The notes: generated by a model not told the origin, from the sequence alone. Positions 52,370 through 61,529 are shown, counted from the first letter of the stretch. The stretch: DNA of 64,000 nucleotides from Streptomyces venezuelae (GCF_008642355.1 NZ_CP029193.1:5480001-5544000); one strand, 5' to 3'. Numbers and translations are program-made.

Positions 52370-53968
52370 ATGGACGCATTGCCACTGGTGGCGCTGATCG
52401 CGGCGAGCGCCGCGGTGGCGGGGGCGGCGCGCAGGACACCGGTGCCCGCGCCGCTGCTCCTGGTCGCCGTGGGGCTCGCCGCCTCGTATCTGCCGGGTGT
52501 GCCCGACTACCACCTCGACCCGCACATCGTGCTGCCGCTGATCCTGCCCCCGCTGCTGCACACCGCCGCCCTGGAGAGCTCCTATCTCGACCTGCGGGCC
52601 AACATCAGGCCCGTCGCGCTCCTGTCGGTCGGTTACGTCCTGTTCGCCACGGTCGTCGTCGGGTGGCTCGCGTATCTGCTCATCCCCGACCTGCCGCTGA
52701 CCGCCGCGCTCGTCCTCGGCGCCGTGATCGCGCCGCCCGACGCGGTCGCCGCGACCGCCATCGCGCGCAGGGTGGGCCTTCCGTCGCGGATCACCACGAT
52801 CCTCCAGGGCGAGTCCCTGGTGAACGACGCGACCGCGATCACCGCGTTCAAGGTGGCCGTCGCGGCGGCCGTCGGCGAGGGCGCGAGCTGGTCGGGGGGC
52901 GTCCGGGAGTTCCTGGTGGCGGCGGTCGGCGGCGTCGGCGTCGGACTGCTCCTCATGGTGCCGATCCACTGGCTGCGCACCCACCTGAAGGAGGCGATGC
53001 TGCAGAACACGCTGTCGCTGCTCATCCCCTTCGTGGCGTACGCGGCCGCCGAGCAGGTCGGCGCCTCCGGGGTGCTCGCGGTGGTCGTCGTCGCGCTCTA
53101 CCTGGGGCACCGCTCCTGGCAGGTCGACTTCGAGACGCGGCTGCAGGAGGCCGCGGTGTGGAAGGTCGTCGCGTTCATCCTGGAGTCGTCGGTCTTCGCG
53201 CTGATCGGGTTGCAGCTGCCCGTCGTGCTGAAGGGGCTCGGCGAGTACAGCGTGGGGCAGTCCGTCTGGTACGCGTTCGGGGTCTTCGTCTTCGTCGTGG
53301 TGGCGCGGTTCGTGTGGTCGTATCCGGCGACGTACCTGCCGCGCGGGCTCTCGTCGCGGATCAAGGAGCGCGAGGACGACATGGACTGGCGCAGGCCGCT
53401 CATCGTCAGCTGGGCCGGCATGCGGGGTGTGGTCTCGCTCGCCATCGCGTTCTCGATCCCGCTCGTCACGGACGACGGCGAGCCGTTCCCCGCGCGCAAT
53501 CTTGTCCTGTTTCTGACGTTCACCACGGTGATCGGAACGCTCGTCGTGCAGGGACTCTCGCTGCCGTGGCTGATCCGCGTCCTGAAACTGCCGGGCCGGG
53601 ACGCCCAGGCGCAGACGCTCGCGGAGGCACAGGCGCAGAACGCCGCCTCACAGGCCGCGGAGGCCCGGGTGGAGGAACTCATGCAGGACGAGCGCAACAG
53701 CCTTCCACAGCCCCTCCAGGACCGTCTGCGCACCGTCCTGGAACGCCGCCGCAACTCCGTGTGGGAGCGGCTCGGCCAGGCGAACCCGGTGACGGGGGAG
53801 TCGGCGGACGACACCTACCGGCGCCTCGCGCGCGAGGCGATCGCCGCGGAGCGCGAGGTGTTCGTGAAGATGCGGGACGAACGGCGCATCGACGACGAGA
53901 TGATGCGGACACTGCTGCGCAAGCTCGACCTGGAGGAGGCGGCCGCCCACCGCGAGATCGAGGACTGA
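52370..53968 (+). CDS. CPA1-family Na+/H+ antiporter
   Basis: A 532-residue protein with about 12 transmembrane helices and a long charged C-terminal tail. CPA1/NhaP-type motifs are present: LPPLLHTAALESS, VIAPPDAVAATAIARRVGLPSRI, GESLVNDATAITAF (the ND motif for ion exchange) and SWAGMRGVVSLAIAF. The tail (after about residue 410) is helical and rich in Glu, Ala, Gln and Arg, possibly regulatory. ATG at 52370 has GGAGG 9 bases upstream. It exports Na+ or K+ against protons and helps pH homeostasis. Confidence 0.92.
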   Translation: MDALPLVALIAASAAVAGAARRTPVPAPLLLVAVGLAASYLPGVPDYHLDPHIVLPLILPPLLHTAALESSYLDLRANIRPVALLSVGYVLFATVVVGWLAYLLIPDLPLTAALVLGAVIAPPDAVAATAIARRVGLPSRITTILQGESLVNDATAITAFKVAVAAAVGEGASWSGGVREFLVAAVGGVGVGLLLMVPIHWLRTHLKEAMLQNTLSLLIPFVAYAAAEQVGASGVLAVVVVALYLGHRSWQVDFETRLQEAAVWKVVAFILESSVFALIGLQLPVVLKGLGEYSVGQSVWYAFGVFVFVVVARFVWSYPATYLPRGLSSRIKEREDDMDWRRPLIVSWAGMRGVVSLAIAFSIPLVTDDGEPFPARNLVLFLTFTTVIGTLVVQGLSLPWLIRVLKLPGRDAQAQTLAEAQAQNAASQAAEARVEELMQDERNSLPQPLQDRLRTVLERRRNSVWERLGQANPVTGESADDTYRRLAREAIAAEREVFVKMRDERRIDDEMMRTLLRKLDLEEAAAHREIED

Positions 53969-53981
53969 GGAGCGGGCCCGC

Positions 53982-54914
53982 CTACTCGGTGGCCTCGCGC
54001 GTGCCCGTGATGACCGCGGTCAGGCGGGTGCCGGGCGGGAAGGCGCCCTCTTCGGAGAGGAAGGTCAGGGCGTACAGCAGCTTGGCGACGTAGAGGCGCT
54101 CCACGGAGAGGCCGGTCGCGTTCCCGTGGCGGTGCTCGAAGTCGTCGGCGAAGGCGAGGAGGTCCGGCGGGGTGCGGGCGTAGCCGCCCCAGTGGAAACG
54201 CTCGTCCAGGTGCCAGTTGGCGGTCGGCTCGCCGAACGTGCGCCGTTGCAGGGCGGCTATGTCGTCGCCCAGGAAACCGCCCTTGAGGACCGGTATGCCG
54301 AGGGCCCGCCGGCCGGGGCCGAGCCCCGCGGCGAGACCCGCGAGGGTGCCGCCGGTGCCGCACGCCACGGCCGCCACATCGGTGTGCTCGCGCAGCTCCT
54401 CGCCGAGGGCCGTGCAGCCGCGGACGGCGAGGGGGTTGCTGCCGCCCTCCGGGATCACGTACGCGTCCCGGCAGCCCGTCTCGCGCAGGACCGCGGCTAG
54501 CGTCCCGGGCTCCGCCTTCTTCCGGTACGTCGAGCGGTCCACGAAGTGCAGCCGCATGCCGTCGGCCGCGCAGCGGGCCAGGGACGGGTTCAGGGGGCGC
54601 CCGGCGAGTTCGTCGCCGCGCACGACGCCGACCGTGGCGAGGCCGAGGAGGCGGCCCGCCGCGGCGGTGGCGCGAAGGTGGTTGGAGTAGGCGCCGCCGA
54701 ACGTGAGCAGGGTGTCGTGGCCCGTGTCGGCGGCCGACCGCAGGTTCAGGACGAGCTTGCGGTACTTGTTGCCCGGCAGGTCCGGGTGGATCAGGTCGTC
54801 CCGCTTGAGCGACAGCTCCACGCCGCGGCGCCCGAAGCGGTCGTCCTCAATGCGCTGCAGCGGCGACGGCAGCAGCGGGCGCGGGCCGGGCGGGGCGGGC
54901 GGGGTGTGGTGCAC
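53982..54914 (-). CDS. PLP-dependent D-cysteine desulfhydrase/ACC deaminase family enzyme
   Basis: A 310-residue fold-type II pyridoxal-phosphate enzyme. The cofactor lysine is Lys50 in LPGNKYRKL, followed by the substrate loop FGGAYSNHLRA and the phosphate-binding glycine loop VACGTGGTLAGLAAGL. Length and motifs fit the group containing D-cysteine desulfhydrase and 1-aminocyclopropane-1-carboxylate deaminase; the two cannot be separated here. It converges on the antiporter gene with 13 bases between. The amidase gene is 10 bases upstream in the same direction, so they may be cotranscribed. Confidence 0.88.
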   Translation of the reverse strand: MHHTPPAPPGPRPLLPSPLQRIEDDRFGRRGVELSLKRDDLIHPDLPGNKYRKLVLNLRSAADTGHDTLLTFGGAYSNHLRATAAAGRLLGLATVGVVRGDELAGRPLNPSLARCAADGMRLHFVDRSTYRKKAEPGTLAAVLRETGCRDAYVIPEGGSNPLAVRGCTALGEELREHTDVAAVACGTGGTLAGLAAGLGPGRRALGIPVLKGGFLGDDIAALQRRTFGEPTANWHLDERFHWGGYARTPPDLLAFADDFEHRHGNATGLSVERLYVAKLLYALTFLSEEGAFPPGTRLTAVITGTREATE

Positions 54915-54924
54915 CCCGCCATTG

Positions 54925-55515
54925 TCACTTGAGGCGTTCCTCGATGCGCTCCCGCATCGAGTCCATCGTGAAGCCGCGCGGGTCGACCTTGCCCGGCTGC
55001 CACTCCAGGTGGCCGATGACCGAACGCTGTGTCCAGCCGTGGTGACGGCAGATCGCGGCCGAGACGCGCTCGATGGCCTCCAGCTGTTCGTCGGGCCACG
55101 GGTCCTCGCCGTCGCCCATGTTCTCGCACTCGAAGCCGTAGAAGTGGCGGTTGCCGTCGGTGTTCGCCTCGTTGTCCGGAGGCAGGCGCTTCTCGGCGAT
55201 GACCGCGCGGAGCACGTCGTCGTCGCCGAGGCCCGCGTGGTTGGCGCGGCCGTACCCGACGAGGTGGACGCGGCCGTCCTTGGTGATGACGCCGTGGCAG
55301 AGCGGCCCGGGGAGGGAGGCGAAGCCGTCGCGGCAGATCTCCACCGTGCGCTCGCTGCCCCGGGTCGCGGTGTGGTGGATGACCACGCCGTGAACGGGCC
55401 CCCAGGGGCCTTTGTGGTTGCGGTTGTGATGCTCCCAGTCGCCGACTTCGACGACGGTCACGCCTTCGTCTCGCAGGGCCTCGAGGAACGTGCCCGCGGA
55501 CATGGGTGGGGCCAT
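54925..55515 (-). CDS. N-acetylmuramoyl-L-alanine amidase (Amidase_2/PGRP type)
   Basis: A 196-residue zinc amidase that cuts the bond between MurNAc and the stem peptide of peptidoglycan. Zinc ligands are in VIHHTATRG (His47) and, near the C-terminus, GHLEWQPGKVDPRGF, with the catalytic residues of the family. No signal peptide is seen, so it is either exported in another way or acts inside on recycled wall fragments. The cargo-like intracellular residence is shared by many Streptomyces homologues. ATG at 55515 has AAGGAGG upstream. Confidence 0.88.
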   Translation of the reverse strand: MAPPMSAGTFLEALRDEGVTVVEVGDWEHHNRNHKGPWGPVHGVVIHHTATRGSERTVEICRDGFASLPGPLCHGVITKDGRVHLVGYGRANHAGLGDDDVLRAVIAEKRLPPDNEANTDGNRHFYGFECENMGDGEDPWPDEQLEAIERVSAAICRHHGWTQRSVIGHLEWQPGKVDPRGFTMDSMRERIEERLK

Positions 55516-55654
55516 GACCGCCTCCTTTACAAGGCGCGACGGCCGCCTGTCGCGGGCCGCCTCATACGCCCTGCTTGTACCGGAGTTCCGGTGCCCGGAC
55601 CAGCTGTTCGGAACCCATCCGGGGCCTGTTCGGGCACCGTGCGAGCCGATCCGG

Positions 55655-55891
55655 TCAGGTGGCGTGCAGGAAGCCGTCCCCGTGCGTCGCGATGTGGGAC
55701 TCCAGGGCCTGCAGCGCCTGCTGGGTGTCCTGCGAGGAACCGGTGCCACGGCGCTCCGCGTAGTACGCCGCGCCGAGCTTCTTCAGGAGCGCGTCGCCCG
55801 CACGCTTCTCCTGGACGTCGTCGATCTTCTGCTTGCCCTGGTTGAGGGCCTGCTGGGCCTGCTCTTTGGCGCGATCCAGGAAGCCTGCCAT
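55655..55891 (-). CDS. Small conserved helical protein (78 aa)
   Basis: A 78-residue protein with an amphipathic N-terminal helix and high coil tendency: FLDRAKEQAQQALNQGKQK followed by DDVQEKRAGDALLKKLGAAYYAERRGTG. It resembles the short actinobacterial proteins annotated as antitoxin-like (MT0933 type) or hypothetical; no function is established to me. ATG at 55891 has AGGAG 7 bases upstream. It is divergent from the encapsulin gene at 56100, with 208 bases between. No toxin gene is adjacent. Confidence 0.8.
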   Translation of the reverse strand: MAGFLDRAKEQAQQALNQGKQKIDDVQEKRAGDALLKKLGAAYYAERRGTGSSQDTQQALQALESHIATHGDGFLHAT

Positions 55892-56099
55892 CGCTCTCTC
55901 CTGCCGTCGGTGCGGGTGGTGCGGTACGGGGTTCAACGGGTGCGCGGATCTTGGGGTTCCCGCCGAACGAGTGGAAACGCCCCTAATGCCCCGCCGAGGG
56001 GTGATCCATTCCCGCTCTTTTGTGTAATGGCGCGGGCACGTTCCGTGCTGGAAGGGTGGGGCGCGCAGATGACCGCAGGTATCCGGGAGGGCATAGCCA

Positions 56100-57506
56100 A
56101 TGTCGGTAGGCGAAGAGATCCGTTCCGAGTCGGAGCAGCCGCAGCAGAGTCTCGGCACGTCCGCCGCACGGAATCTGGCCACCACCACCAAGTCCGCGCC
56201 ACAGATGCAGGAGATCAGCTCCCGCTGGCTGCTGCGCATGCTGCCCTGGGTCCAGGTGCAGGGTGGCACGTACCGGGTGAACCGAAGGCTGAGCTACTCG
56301 GTCGGTGACGGGCGGGTGACCTTCGTGAAGACGGGTGACCGCGTGCAGGTCATCCCCGCGGAGCTCGGCGAGCTCCCCGCGCTGCGGGACTTCGACGACC
56401 AGGACGTCCTCGGTGAGCTCGCACAGCGCTGCCAGCAGCGGGAGTTCGCCCCGGGCGAGGTCCTGACCTCCTTCGGCAGCCCCGCGAACGAGGTGTTCCT
56501 GCTCGCGCACGGCCGCGTCGAGAAGATCGGCACGGGTCCTTACGGGGACGACACCGTCCTCGAAACCCTCGCCGACGGCGCCCACTTCGGCGACCAGGCC
56601 CTCATCGACTCCGAGACGATCTGGGAGTACACCGCGCGTGCGGTGACCGCGTGCACCGTCCTCGCCCTGCCCCGCCAGGACGTCGAGCAGGTGGCGGAGC
56701 GCAACGAATCCCTCCGGGGCCACCTGGAGCGCCTGCGCTCACTGCCGGCGCAGCGCACCAACCCGTACGGCGAGTCACCCATCGACCTGTCGGCGGGCCA
56801 CGTCGGCGAGGCCGTGCTCCCCGGCACCTTCGTGGACTACGAATCGTCGCCCCGCGAGTACGAACTGAGCGTCGCCCAGACCGTCCTGCGCGTCCACACG
56901 CGCGTGGCCGACCTCTACAACCAGCCGATGAACCAGACCGAGCAGCAGTTGCGGCTGACGGTCGAGGCGCTCAAGGAGCGCCAGGAGCACGAGCTGATCA
57001 ACAACCGCGAGTTCGGGCTCCTCAACAACTGCGAGTACGAGCAGCGGATCCAGCCGCACGCCGGAGTGCCCGGCCCGGACGACCTGGACGAACTGCTCAG
57101 CCGCAGGCGCGGGTCCAAGCTCTTCCTCGCCCACCCGCGCGCGATCGCCGCGTTCGGCCGCGAGCTCAACAAGCGGGGACTCGTCCCCGAGACCATCGAC
57201 GTGAGCGGCACCAGGATCCCCACCTGGCGCGGCGTGCCGATCTTCCCGTGCAACAAGATCCCGGTCACCGACGCCAGCACGACCTCGATCATCTGCATGC
57301 GTACGGGCGAGGAGGAACAGGGCGTCGTCGGCCTGCACCAGACCGGCATCCCCGACGAGATCGAGCCGAGCCTGTCCGTCCGGTTCATGGGCATCAGCGA
57401 GCAGGCGATCATCTCGTACCTCGTGTCGACCTACTACTCCGCCGCGGTGCTCGTGCCCGACGCGCTCGGCGTCCTGGAGAACGTGGAGATCGGCCGCTGG
57501 AGTTGA
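56100..57506 (+). CDS. Family 2B encapsulin shell protein with cyclic-nucleotide-binding-like insertion
   Basis: A 468-residue shell protein of a protein nanocompartment, often mislabelled as a Crp/Fnr regulator. Residues 1-40 form a flexible N-arm. Residues about 41-95 start the HK97-type fold ([21 protein letters not shown]). Residues about 98-200 are an inserted cNMP-binding-like domain ([29 protein letters not shown]). The HK97 fold resumes to the end ([78 protein letters not shown]). No helix-turn-helix follows the cNMP domain, which rules out a Crp regulator. GGGAGGG lies upstream of ATG. A likely cargo enzyme follows. Confidence 0.92.
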   Translation: MSVGEEIRSESEQPQQSLGTSAARNLATTTKSAPQMQEISSRWLLRMLPWVQVQGGTYRVNRRLSYSVGDGRVTFVKTGDRVQVIPAELGELPALRDFDDQDVLGELAQRCQQREFAPGEVLTSFGSPANEVFLLAHGRVEKIGTGPYGDDTVLETLADGAHFGDQALIDSETIWEYTARAVTACTVLALPRQDVEQVAERNESLRGHLERLRSLPAQRTNPYGESPIDLSAGHVGEAVLPGTFVDYESSPREYELSVAQTVLRVHTRVADLYNQPMNQTEQQLRLTVEALKERQEHELINNREFGLLNNCEYEQRIQPHAGVPGPDDLDELLSRRRGSKLFLAHPRAIAAFGRELNKRGLVPETIDVSGTRIPTWRGVPIFPCNKIPVTDASTTSIICMRTGEEEQGVVGLHQTGIPDEIEPSLSVRFMGISEQAIISYLVSTYYSAAVLVPDALGVLENVEIGRWS

Positions 57507-57608
57507 CCCCGGGGCCGTGTCCCCGGCCGCGGCACGGGGTACACCCCCTCCGTACGCGCCCACACGCCGAGGAACGGCCACCGTCCGCATCCTTCCCGGG
57601 GTGAGTCC

Positions 57609-58736
57609 ATGACGGACACGACGACGGACACGGCAGGCACGGTGCACGTGGAAGGGCACATCCTGGAACCCGGTGGGCCGGACGGGGCCGGTGAGGGGCC
57701 CGAGGCCGCGGGCATCCTGGCCTCGGCCCGCGGGCTCGTCCACCCGGAGCTGCGCAGGGCGATCGAGACGCTGCCCGGCTCCCTGCGCAGGGTCGCGCTC
57801 TACCACTTCGGGTGGGAGCACGCCGACGGCACACCGGCCGCGGGGACCGCGGGGAGCACGGGCAAGGCCATCAGGCCCGCGCTCGTGCTCACCGCGGCGC
57901 GGGCCCTCGGCGGGGACCCCGCGGAGGCGGTGCGGGCGGCCGCCGCCGTGGAACTGGTCCACAACTTCACGCTCCTGCACGACGACGTGATGGACCGCGA
58001 CACCACGCGCAGGCACCGGCCCACCGCGTGGACCGTGTTCGGCGACGCCGACGCGATCCTCACCGGTGACGCCCTGCAGGCGCTGGCGCAGCGCATGCTC
58101 GCCGAGGACCCCCACCCGGGTGCCCCGGCCGCCGCCGCTCGTCTCGCCACCTGCGTCATGGAGCTCTGCGCGGGCCAGCACGCGGACTGCGACCTGGAGC
58201 GCCGCGGCCCGGACGAGGTCACGCTCGACGAGTGCCTCGCCATGGCCGAGGCCAAGACGGGGGCGCTGCTGGGCTGCGCCTGCGCGCTCGGGGCGGTGTA
58301 CGCGGGCGCGGACCCCGACGACGTCGACTCGCTCGACGGTTTCGGCCGGGAGGCGGGCCTCGCCTTCCAGCTGATCGACGACGTCATCGGCATCTGGGGC
58401 GACCCCCACCGCACCGGCAAGCCGGCGGGCGCCGACCTCGCCGCACGCAAGAAGTCCCTGCCCGTCGTCGCGGCCCTGGCGTCGGGCACACCGGCCGCGG
58501 CCGAACTCGCCGAGCTGTACGACAGTCCGCCACCCGGCGGCGCGGCGGGCGCGGCCGAGCACGCGGCGCGCGCGGCCCGTGCCGTGGAGCGGGCGGGTGG
58601 CCGCGACTGGGCGCAGGCGCACGCCGCCGACCGGATGTCCCGCGCGATCGGGCAGCTCGCCGTGGCGGTGCCGGACCCGGAGGCGGCCGGGGGCCTGCTG
58701 GCGCTCGCGGAGTTCGTGACGCGACGTACGTACTGA
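57609..58736 (+). CDS. Polyprenyl diphosphate synthase, probable encapsulin cargo
   Basis: A 375-residue trans-isoprenyl diphosphate synthase. Substrate and Mg motifs: GKAIRPALVLTAARAL, the first aspartate-rich motif LLHDDVMDRDTTRRHRP (DDVMD, residues 125-129), and the second, QLIDDVIGIWGD, where the usual fifth aspartate is Gly261, common in actinobacterial members. The first 40 residues (TDTTTDTAGTVHVEGHILE and a Gly/Pro-rich linker) are outside the catalytic fold and look disordered, as in the N-terminal loading regions of family 2 encapsulin cargo. It begins 102 bases after the shell gene. The chain length of its product cannot be read. Confidence 0.88.
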   Translation: MTDTTTDTAGTVHVEGHILEPGGPDGAGEGPEAAGILASARGLVHPELRRAIETLPGSLRRVALYHFGWEHADGTPAAGTAGSTGKAIRPALVLTAARALGGDPAEAVRAAAAVELVHNFTLLHDDVMDRDTTRRHRPTAWTVFGDADAILTGDALQALAQRMLAEDPHPGAPAAAARLATCVMELCAGQHADCDLERRGPDEVTLDECLAMAEAKTGALLGCACALGAVYAGADPDDVDSLDGFGREAGLAFQLIDDVIGIWGDPHRTGKPAGADLAARKKSLPVVAALASGTPAAAELAELYDSPPPGGAAGAAEHAARAARAVERAGGRDWAQAHAADRMSRAIGQLAVAVPDPEAAGGLLALAEFVTRRTY

Positions 58737-58864
58737 ACGCGACGTACGCACGGAACGGGTCACCGCGTACGCTGCGACCGGCGCGCAGGCGGGCGGGCAC
58801 GGTAGGGAGCCCATGGGGTCTGTCGGCGCGCGGTCGTGAGCGGACGAACGGACAGGGGCGGGCT

Positions 58865-59488
58865 GTGGGTGTGGCGATCCGGAGAGCAGGGGCGGCCGAC
58901 CGGGAGGACGTGATCCGGCTGCTCGACGCGGCGTTGGTGCACGACCCGGTGAGCAGTTGGGTCTTCCCCGATGAGGGGCACCGCCTGCGCACGCATCGGG
59001 CCCTCATGGGCGCTTTCCTCGACATCGCGCTGGACGAGGGGTACGTCGACGTCACCGAGGACGGTGCGGCCGTGGCGCTGTGGTGGTCCGTGCCGGCGGG
59101 TCCGCACGGGGGCGGGGGCGACGGTGGTGCGACCGAGGCGGAGACGGAGGACGGGCCCGCACTGTTGCGTCGGGCCGTCGATCCGGGCAACGAAAGGGTC
59201 GAGGTGATCGGCCGGCTGACCGAGGCGATCCATCCGGCCGACCGCGCCCACGAATACCTGCACCTCATAGCCGTGCACCCCGACCGCCAGGGCGAAGGAC
59301 TCGGCACGGCACTCGTCACCGCGGTGCTCGACCGGTGCGACCGCGACGGTCTGCACGCCTATCTGGAGGCCAGCAACGCGCGCAGCCGTGACCTGTACGC
59401 GCGCCTCGGCTTCGCCTTCATGGGGACGACGCTCGACCTGCCGGACGGGCCGCCCATGTGGCCGATGTGGCGTGAGCCGCGGGCCTGA
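58865..59488 (+). CDS. GNAT-family N-acetyltransferase
   Basis: A 207-residue acetyltransferase. The acetyl-CoA loop is LHLIAVHPDRQGEGLGTAL (V-x-x-x-x-Q/R-G-x-G-x-A), followed by AYLEASNARSRDLYARLGFAFMG, where the last block carries the catalytic tyrosine region. The N-terminus has IRRAGAADREDVIRLLDAAL. A Gly/Asp-rich insertion interrupts the sheet at about residues 75-95. GTG at 58865 has AGGGGCGGG upstream. It is 128 bases after the polyprenyl synthase; whether it belongs to the encapsulin operon is open. Confidence 0.87.
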   Translation: MGVAIRRAGAADREDVIRLLDAALVHDPVSSWVFPDEGHRLRTHRALMGAFLDIALDEGYVDVTEDGAAVALWWSVPAGPHGGGGDGGATEAETEDGPALLRRAVDPGNERVEVIGRLTEAIHPADRAHEYLHLIAVHPDRQGEGLGTALVTAVLDRCDRDGLHAYLEASNARSRDLYARLGFAFMGTTLDLPDGPPMWPMWREPRA

Positions 59489-59543
59489 GGAAGCGCTGGT
59501 CGCAGGGCTGCCACAGCCGCCCGGACCGGAATAACCTGGATGC

Positions 59544-59801
59544 ATGGGCAGCGAAGGGCCACGTCCCGGCCCGGCCCCGCAGGACGCGCCGGTCTGCGGG
59601 GCATGCGGAGGGCCGGTGGGTACGGCGATCAGGCGGCGCAAGGTGCTCGGGGTGTTCGTCCCCGTGTGGGGTCCCGGGCCGTGCCGGAACGCGGAGTGCG
59701 CGGCGTGTGTCGTCGAGACGGACGAGAAGCCGGGGGCGGGCGCGCGGCGTTCACGCTCACGGCACGGCAGGCGGCACGCTCCGCCCGGTGACGGGAGTTA
59801 G
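59544..59801 (+). CDS. Small Cys-rich, Arg/Pro-rich protein (85 aa)
   Basis: An 85-residue hydrophilic protein with CGACGGPVG and CRNAECAAC, two cysteine pairs that could hold one zinc ion, and a basic C-terminus (RRSRSRHGRRH). It resembles short conserved Streptomyces proteins of unknown function. An overlapping frame (59540-59791) is less likely because it lacks the paired cysteines. The start ATG at 59544 lacks a strong ribosome-binding site, which lowers confidence. Confidence 0.6.
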   Translation: MGSEGPRPGPAPQDAPVCGACGGPVGTAIRRRKVLGVFVPVWGPGPCRNAECAACVVETDEKPGAGARRSRSRHGRRHAPPGDGS

Positions 59802-59859
59802 CGGAGCCTGCGAGTAGGGTCCCCGGTGCGGTTACGCGGCCGTCCGGGAGGGACCCCTG

Positions 59860-60828
59860 ATGAAGGTGCGGTTATGTGTACTCGCCCTGGTGTGCGTGGT
59901 GTCGACGGGGTGTGGAGCCGCGTCGGGCCCGGAGCGGGACGACATCGCGCCGCCCGGTTACGCGAGGGAGCCCGGCGTACCACGCGTGCAGAGCGAAGCC
60001 GACATCCCCGAACTGCCGCTCGCGCGATACGAGCTCAGCGGCGCGGACAGCAAGCGCCTGGACAGGGCGCGCAATGTGCTGCAGCGGCAGTGCATGCGGG
60101 ACTTCGGGTTCGATGACTTCCCGCTCGACCCCGACACGTGGGTCCAGATGTCGTCCTCCTTCGAGTCGACGGCGATCGCTGTGACCCCGTACGGGACGCT
60201 CGACCTCGAGCGGGCCCGCCGCTGGGGCTACGGCTTCGACCCCGACCGTGCCGAGGAGCAGAGAGCGGAGTTCCTGCCCAAGGGACGGAAGGTGACAGAG
60301 CGGGAGCGCCGGGTGCTGGACGGACCCGAGGCGGGAGAGAGCGGCGGCTCGGCCGTGAACGGGCGGAAGGTCCCGAAGGGCGGCTGCTCTGAGGAGGCGG
60401 AGCGGCGCATCGGGGCGGCGAAGGCCGCCCCGGCGCCCGGCGTGGAGTACGTTTTCCGGCGCACGGCGGAGATCGACAAGGCCGTCGCGGCGGACGGGCG
60501 GGTCCGGCGGGCGTTCCGTGACTGGTCGCGCTGTGTCGAGGACAGGGGTTTCAAGCGGTACGCGAGCCCTGCGCGGGCGTTCACGGACAAGGCGTGGCGC
60601 AAAGGGCTCGGCGACGGCAGCACGCACCGTACGGAGCGTGAGCTGGGTACGGCCGTCGCCGACGTCGAGTGCAACCGCGGGCTGAACGTCACGGGGGTGT
60701 GGTGGGCGGTGACCGCCGAGAAGCAGCGGGCCGAACTGCGGCGCAACAGGTCCCGCTACGAAGCCGTGCGCAAGGACCAGGACCGGGTGCGGGCAGCGGT
60801 CCGCGAGGTGCTCGGCGAAGCGGGATGA
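59860..60828 (+). CDS. Secreted lipoprotein, function unknown
   Basis: A 322-residue lipoprotein. The signal peptide LCVLALVCVVSTGCG carries a lipobox (VSTGC) at residues 14-18. The mature protein is hydrophilic, rich in Arg, Asp and Glu, with cysteines in QRQCMRDFGF, KGGCSEE, RCVEDRG and DVECNRG that could form two disulfides. No domain is known to me. It is probably anchored on the outer face of the membrane. The next gene starts 7 bases after its stop. Confidence 0.8.
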   Translation: MKVRLCVLALVCVVSTGCGAASGPERDDIAPPGYAREPGVPRVQSEADIPELPLARYELSGADSKRLDRARNVLQRQCMRDFGFDDFPLDPDTWVQMSSSFESTAIAVTPYGTLDLERARRWGYGFDPDRAEEQRAEFLPKGRKVTERERRVLDGPEAGESGGSAVNGRKVPKGGCSEEAERRIGAAKAAPAPGVEYVFRRTAEIDKAVAADGRVRRAFRDWSRCVEDRGFKRYASPARAFTDKAWRKGLGDGSTHRTERELGTAVADVECNRGLNVTGVWWAVTAEKQRAELRRNRSRYEAVRKDQDRVRAAVREVLGEAG

Positions 60829-60835
60829 TGGGCGC

Positions 60836-61477
60836 ATGAGTGAACTCAAGGGGATCGGCGGGCAGGAGCCGACGCCGGTGGTGGCTTCCGGTGCGGTTTC
60901 GGGTGAGACGTCCGTGGTTTTGGGTGTGACGTCCGAGGGTGTTCCGAAAGCTGCTTCGAAGGCTGCTTCGGGGCCCGTGCCCGGTGCCGTCGACGTCCGT
61001 GCGCTGACCGCCCTCGCCGAGACGCACCACGACCGCGCCGTAAGGCCGTTGGGCACGCGTGAGATCGCCGGGCACCTCGTGAAGGTGTACGCGATCGAGG
61101 CGCCGGGCCGGGTCGTCGCGGAACGGGAGGAGGCGGCGGCGCTCCGCGTCGCAGGGCCGCATCTGGAGCTGGGCAGGGCCCGTGGCTCGCTCGGTCTCGC
61201 CGTGCTGATCCTGCACGCGGGTGGCGACGGGGACTACGTCCTCGTGCAGACCTGGGTCGAGGCGTCGATGTCGGACCTCGCGGTGTTCCTCGGTCCCGCG
61301 GGCAGGCCGGACGAGTTGCGGCCCGGGAGGGTCGGTCTGGCGCCGTGCGTGTGGGAGGCGGCGGTGCTCGCGCACGAGCGGGACGCCTACGTGCGGAATG
61401 TGCTGGACGGGACGGGGCCGGTGGCGGAGCGGCTTGCGGCGTGGGGCGCGGACGTCACGGCAGGGCACCTGCGCTGA
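60836..61477 (+). CDS. Conserved hypothetical protein (213 aa)
   Basis: A 213-residue soluble protein. The first 50 residues are low-complexity (Ser/Ala/Gly/Val-rich, VPKAASKAASGPVPGA) and probably disordered. The folded part begins with VDVRALTALAETHHDRAVRPL and includes HLVKVYAIEAPGRVV, SLGLAVLILHAGGDGDYVLVQTWVE and LAPCVWEAAVLAHERDAYVR. The pattern is reproducible in Streptomyces proteins of unknown function. It lies between the lipoprotein gene and a HAD gene, all in the same direction. Confidence 0.75.
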   Translation: MSELKGIGGQEPTPVVASGAVSGETSVVLGVTSEGVPKAASKAASGPVPGAVDVRALTALAETHHDRAVRPLGTREIAGHLVKVYAIEAPGRVVAEREEAAALRVAGPHLELGRARGSLGLAVLILHAGGDGDYVLVQTWVEASMSDLAVFLGPAGRPDELRPGRVGLAPCVWEAAVLAHERDAYVRNVLDGTGPVAERLAAWGADVTAGHLR

Positions 61478-61529
61478 GGGTGTGGAGGGAGGCGGCAGGG
61501 GGCTCCCGGGGGCGTGATAGACACGGGGC

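Noticed and set aside
55655..55891. Toxin-antitoxin module
   Set aside because: The small protein resembles antitoxin-annotated helical proteins, but no toxin gene lies next to it.
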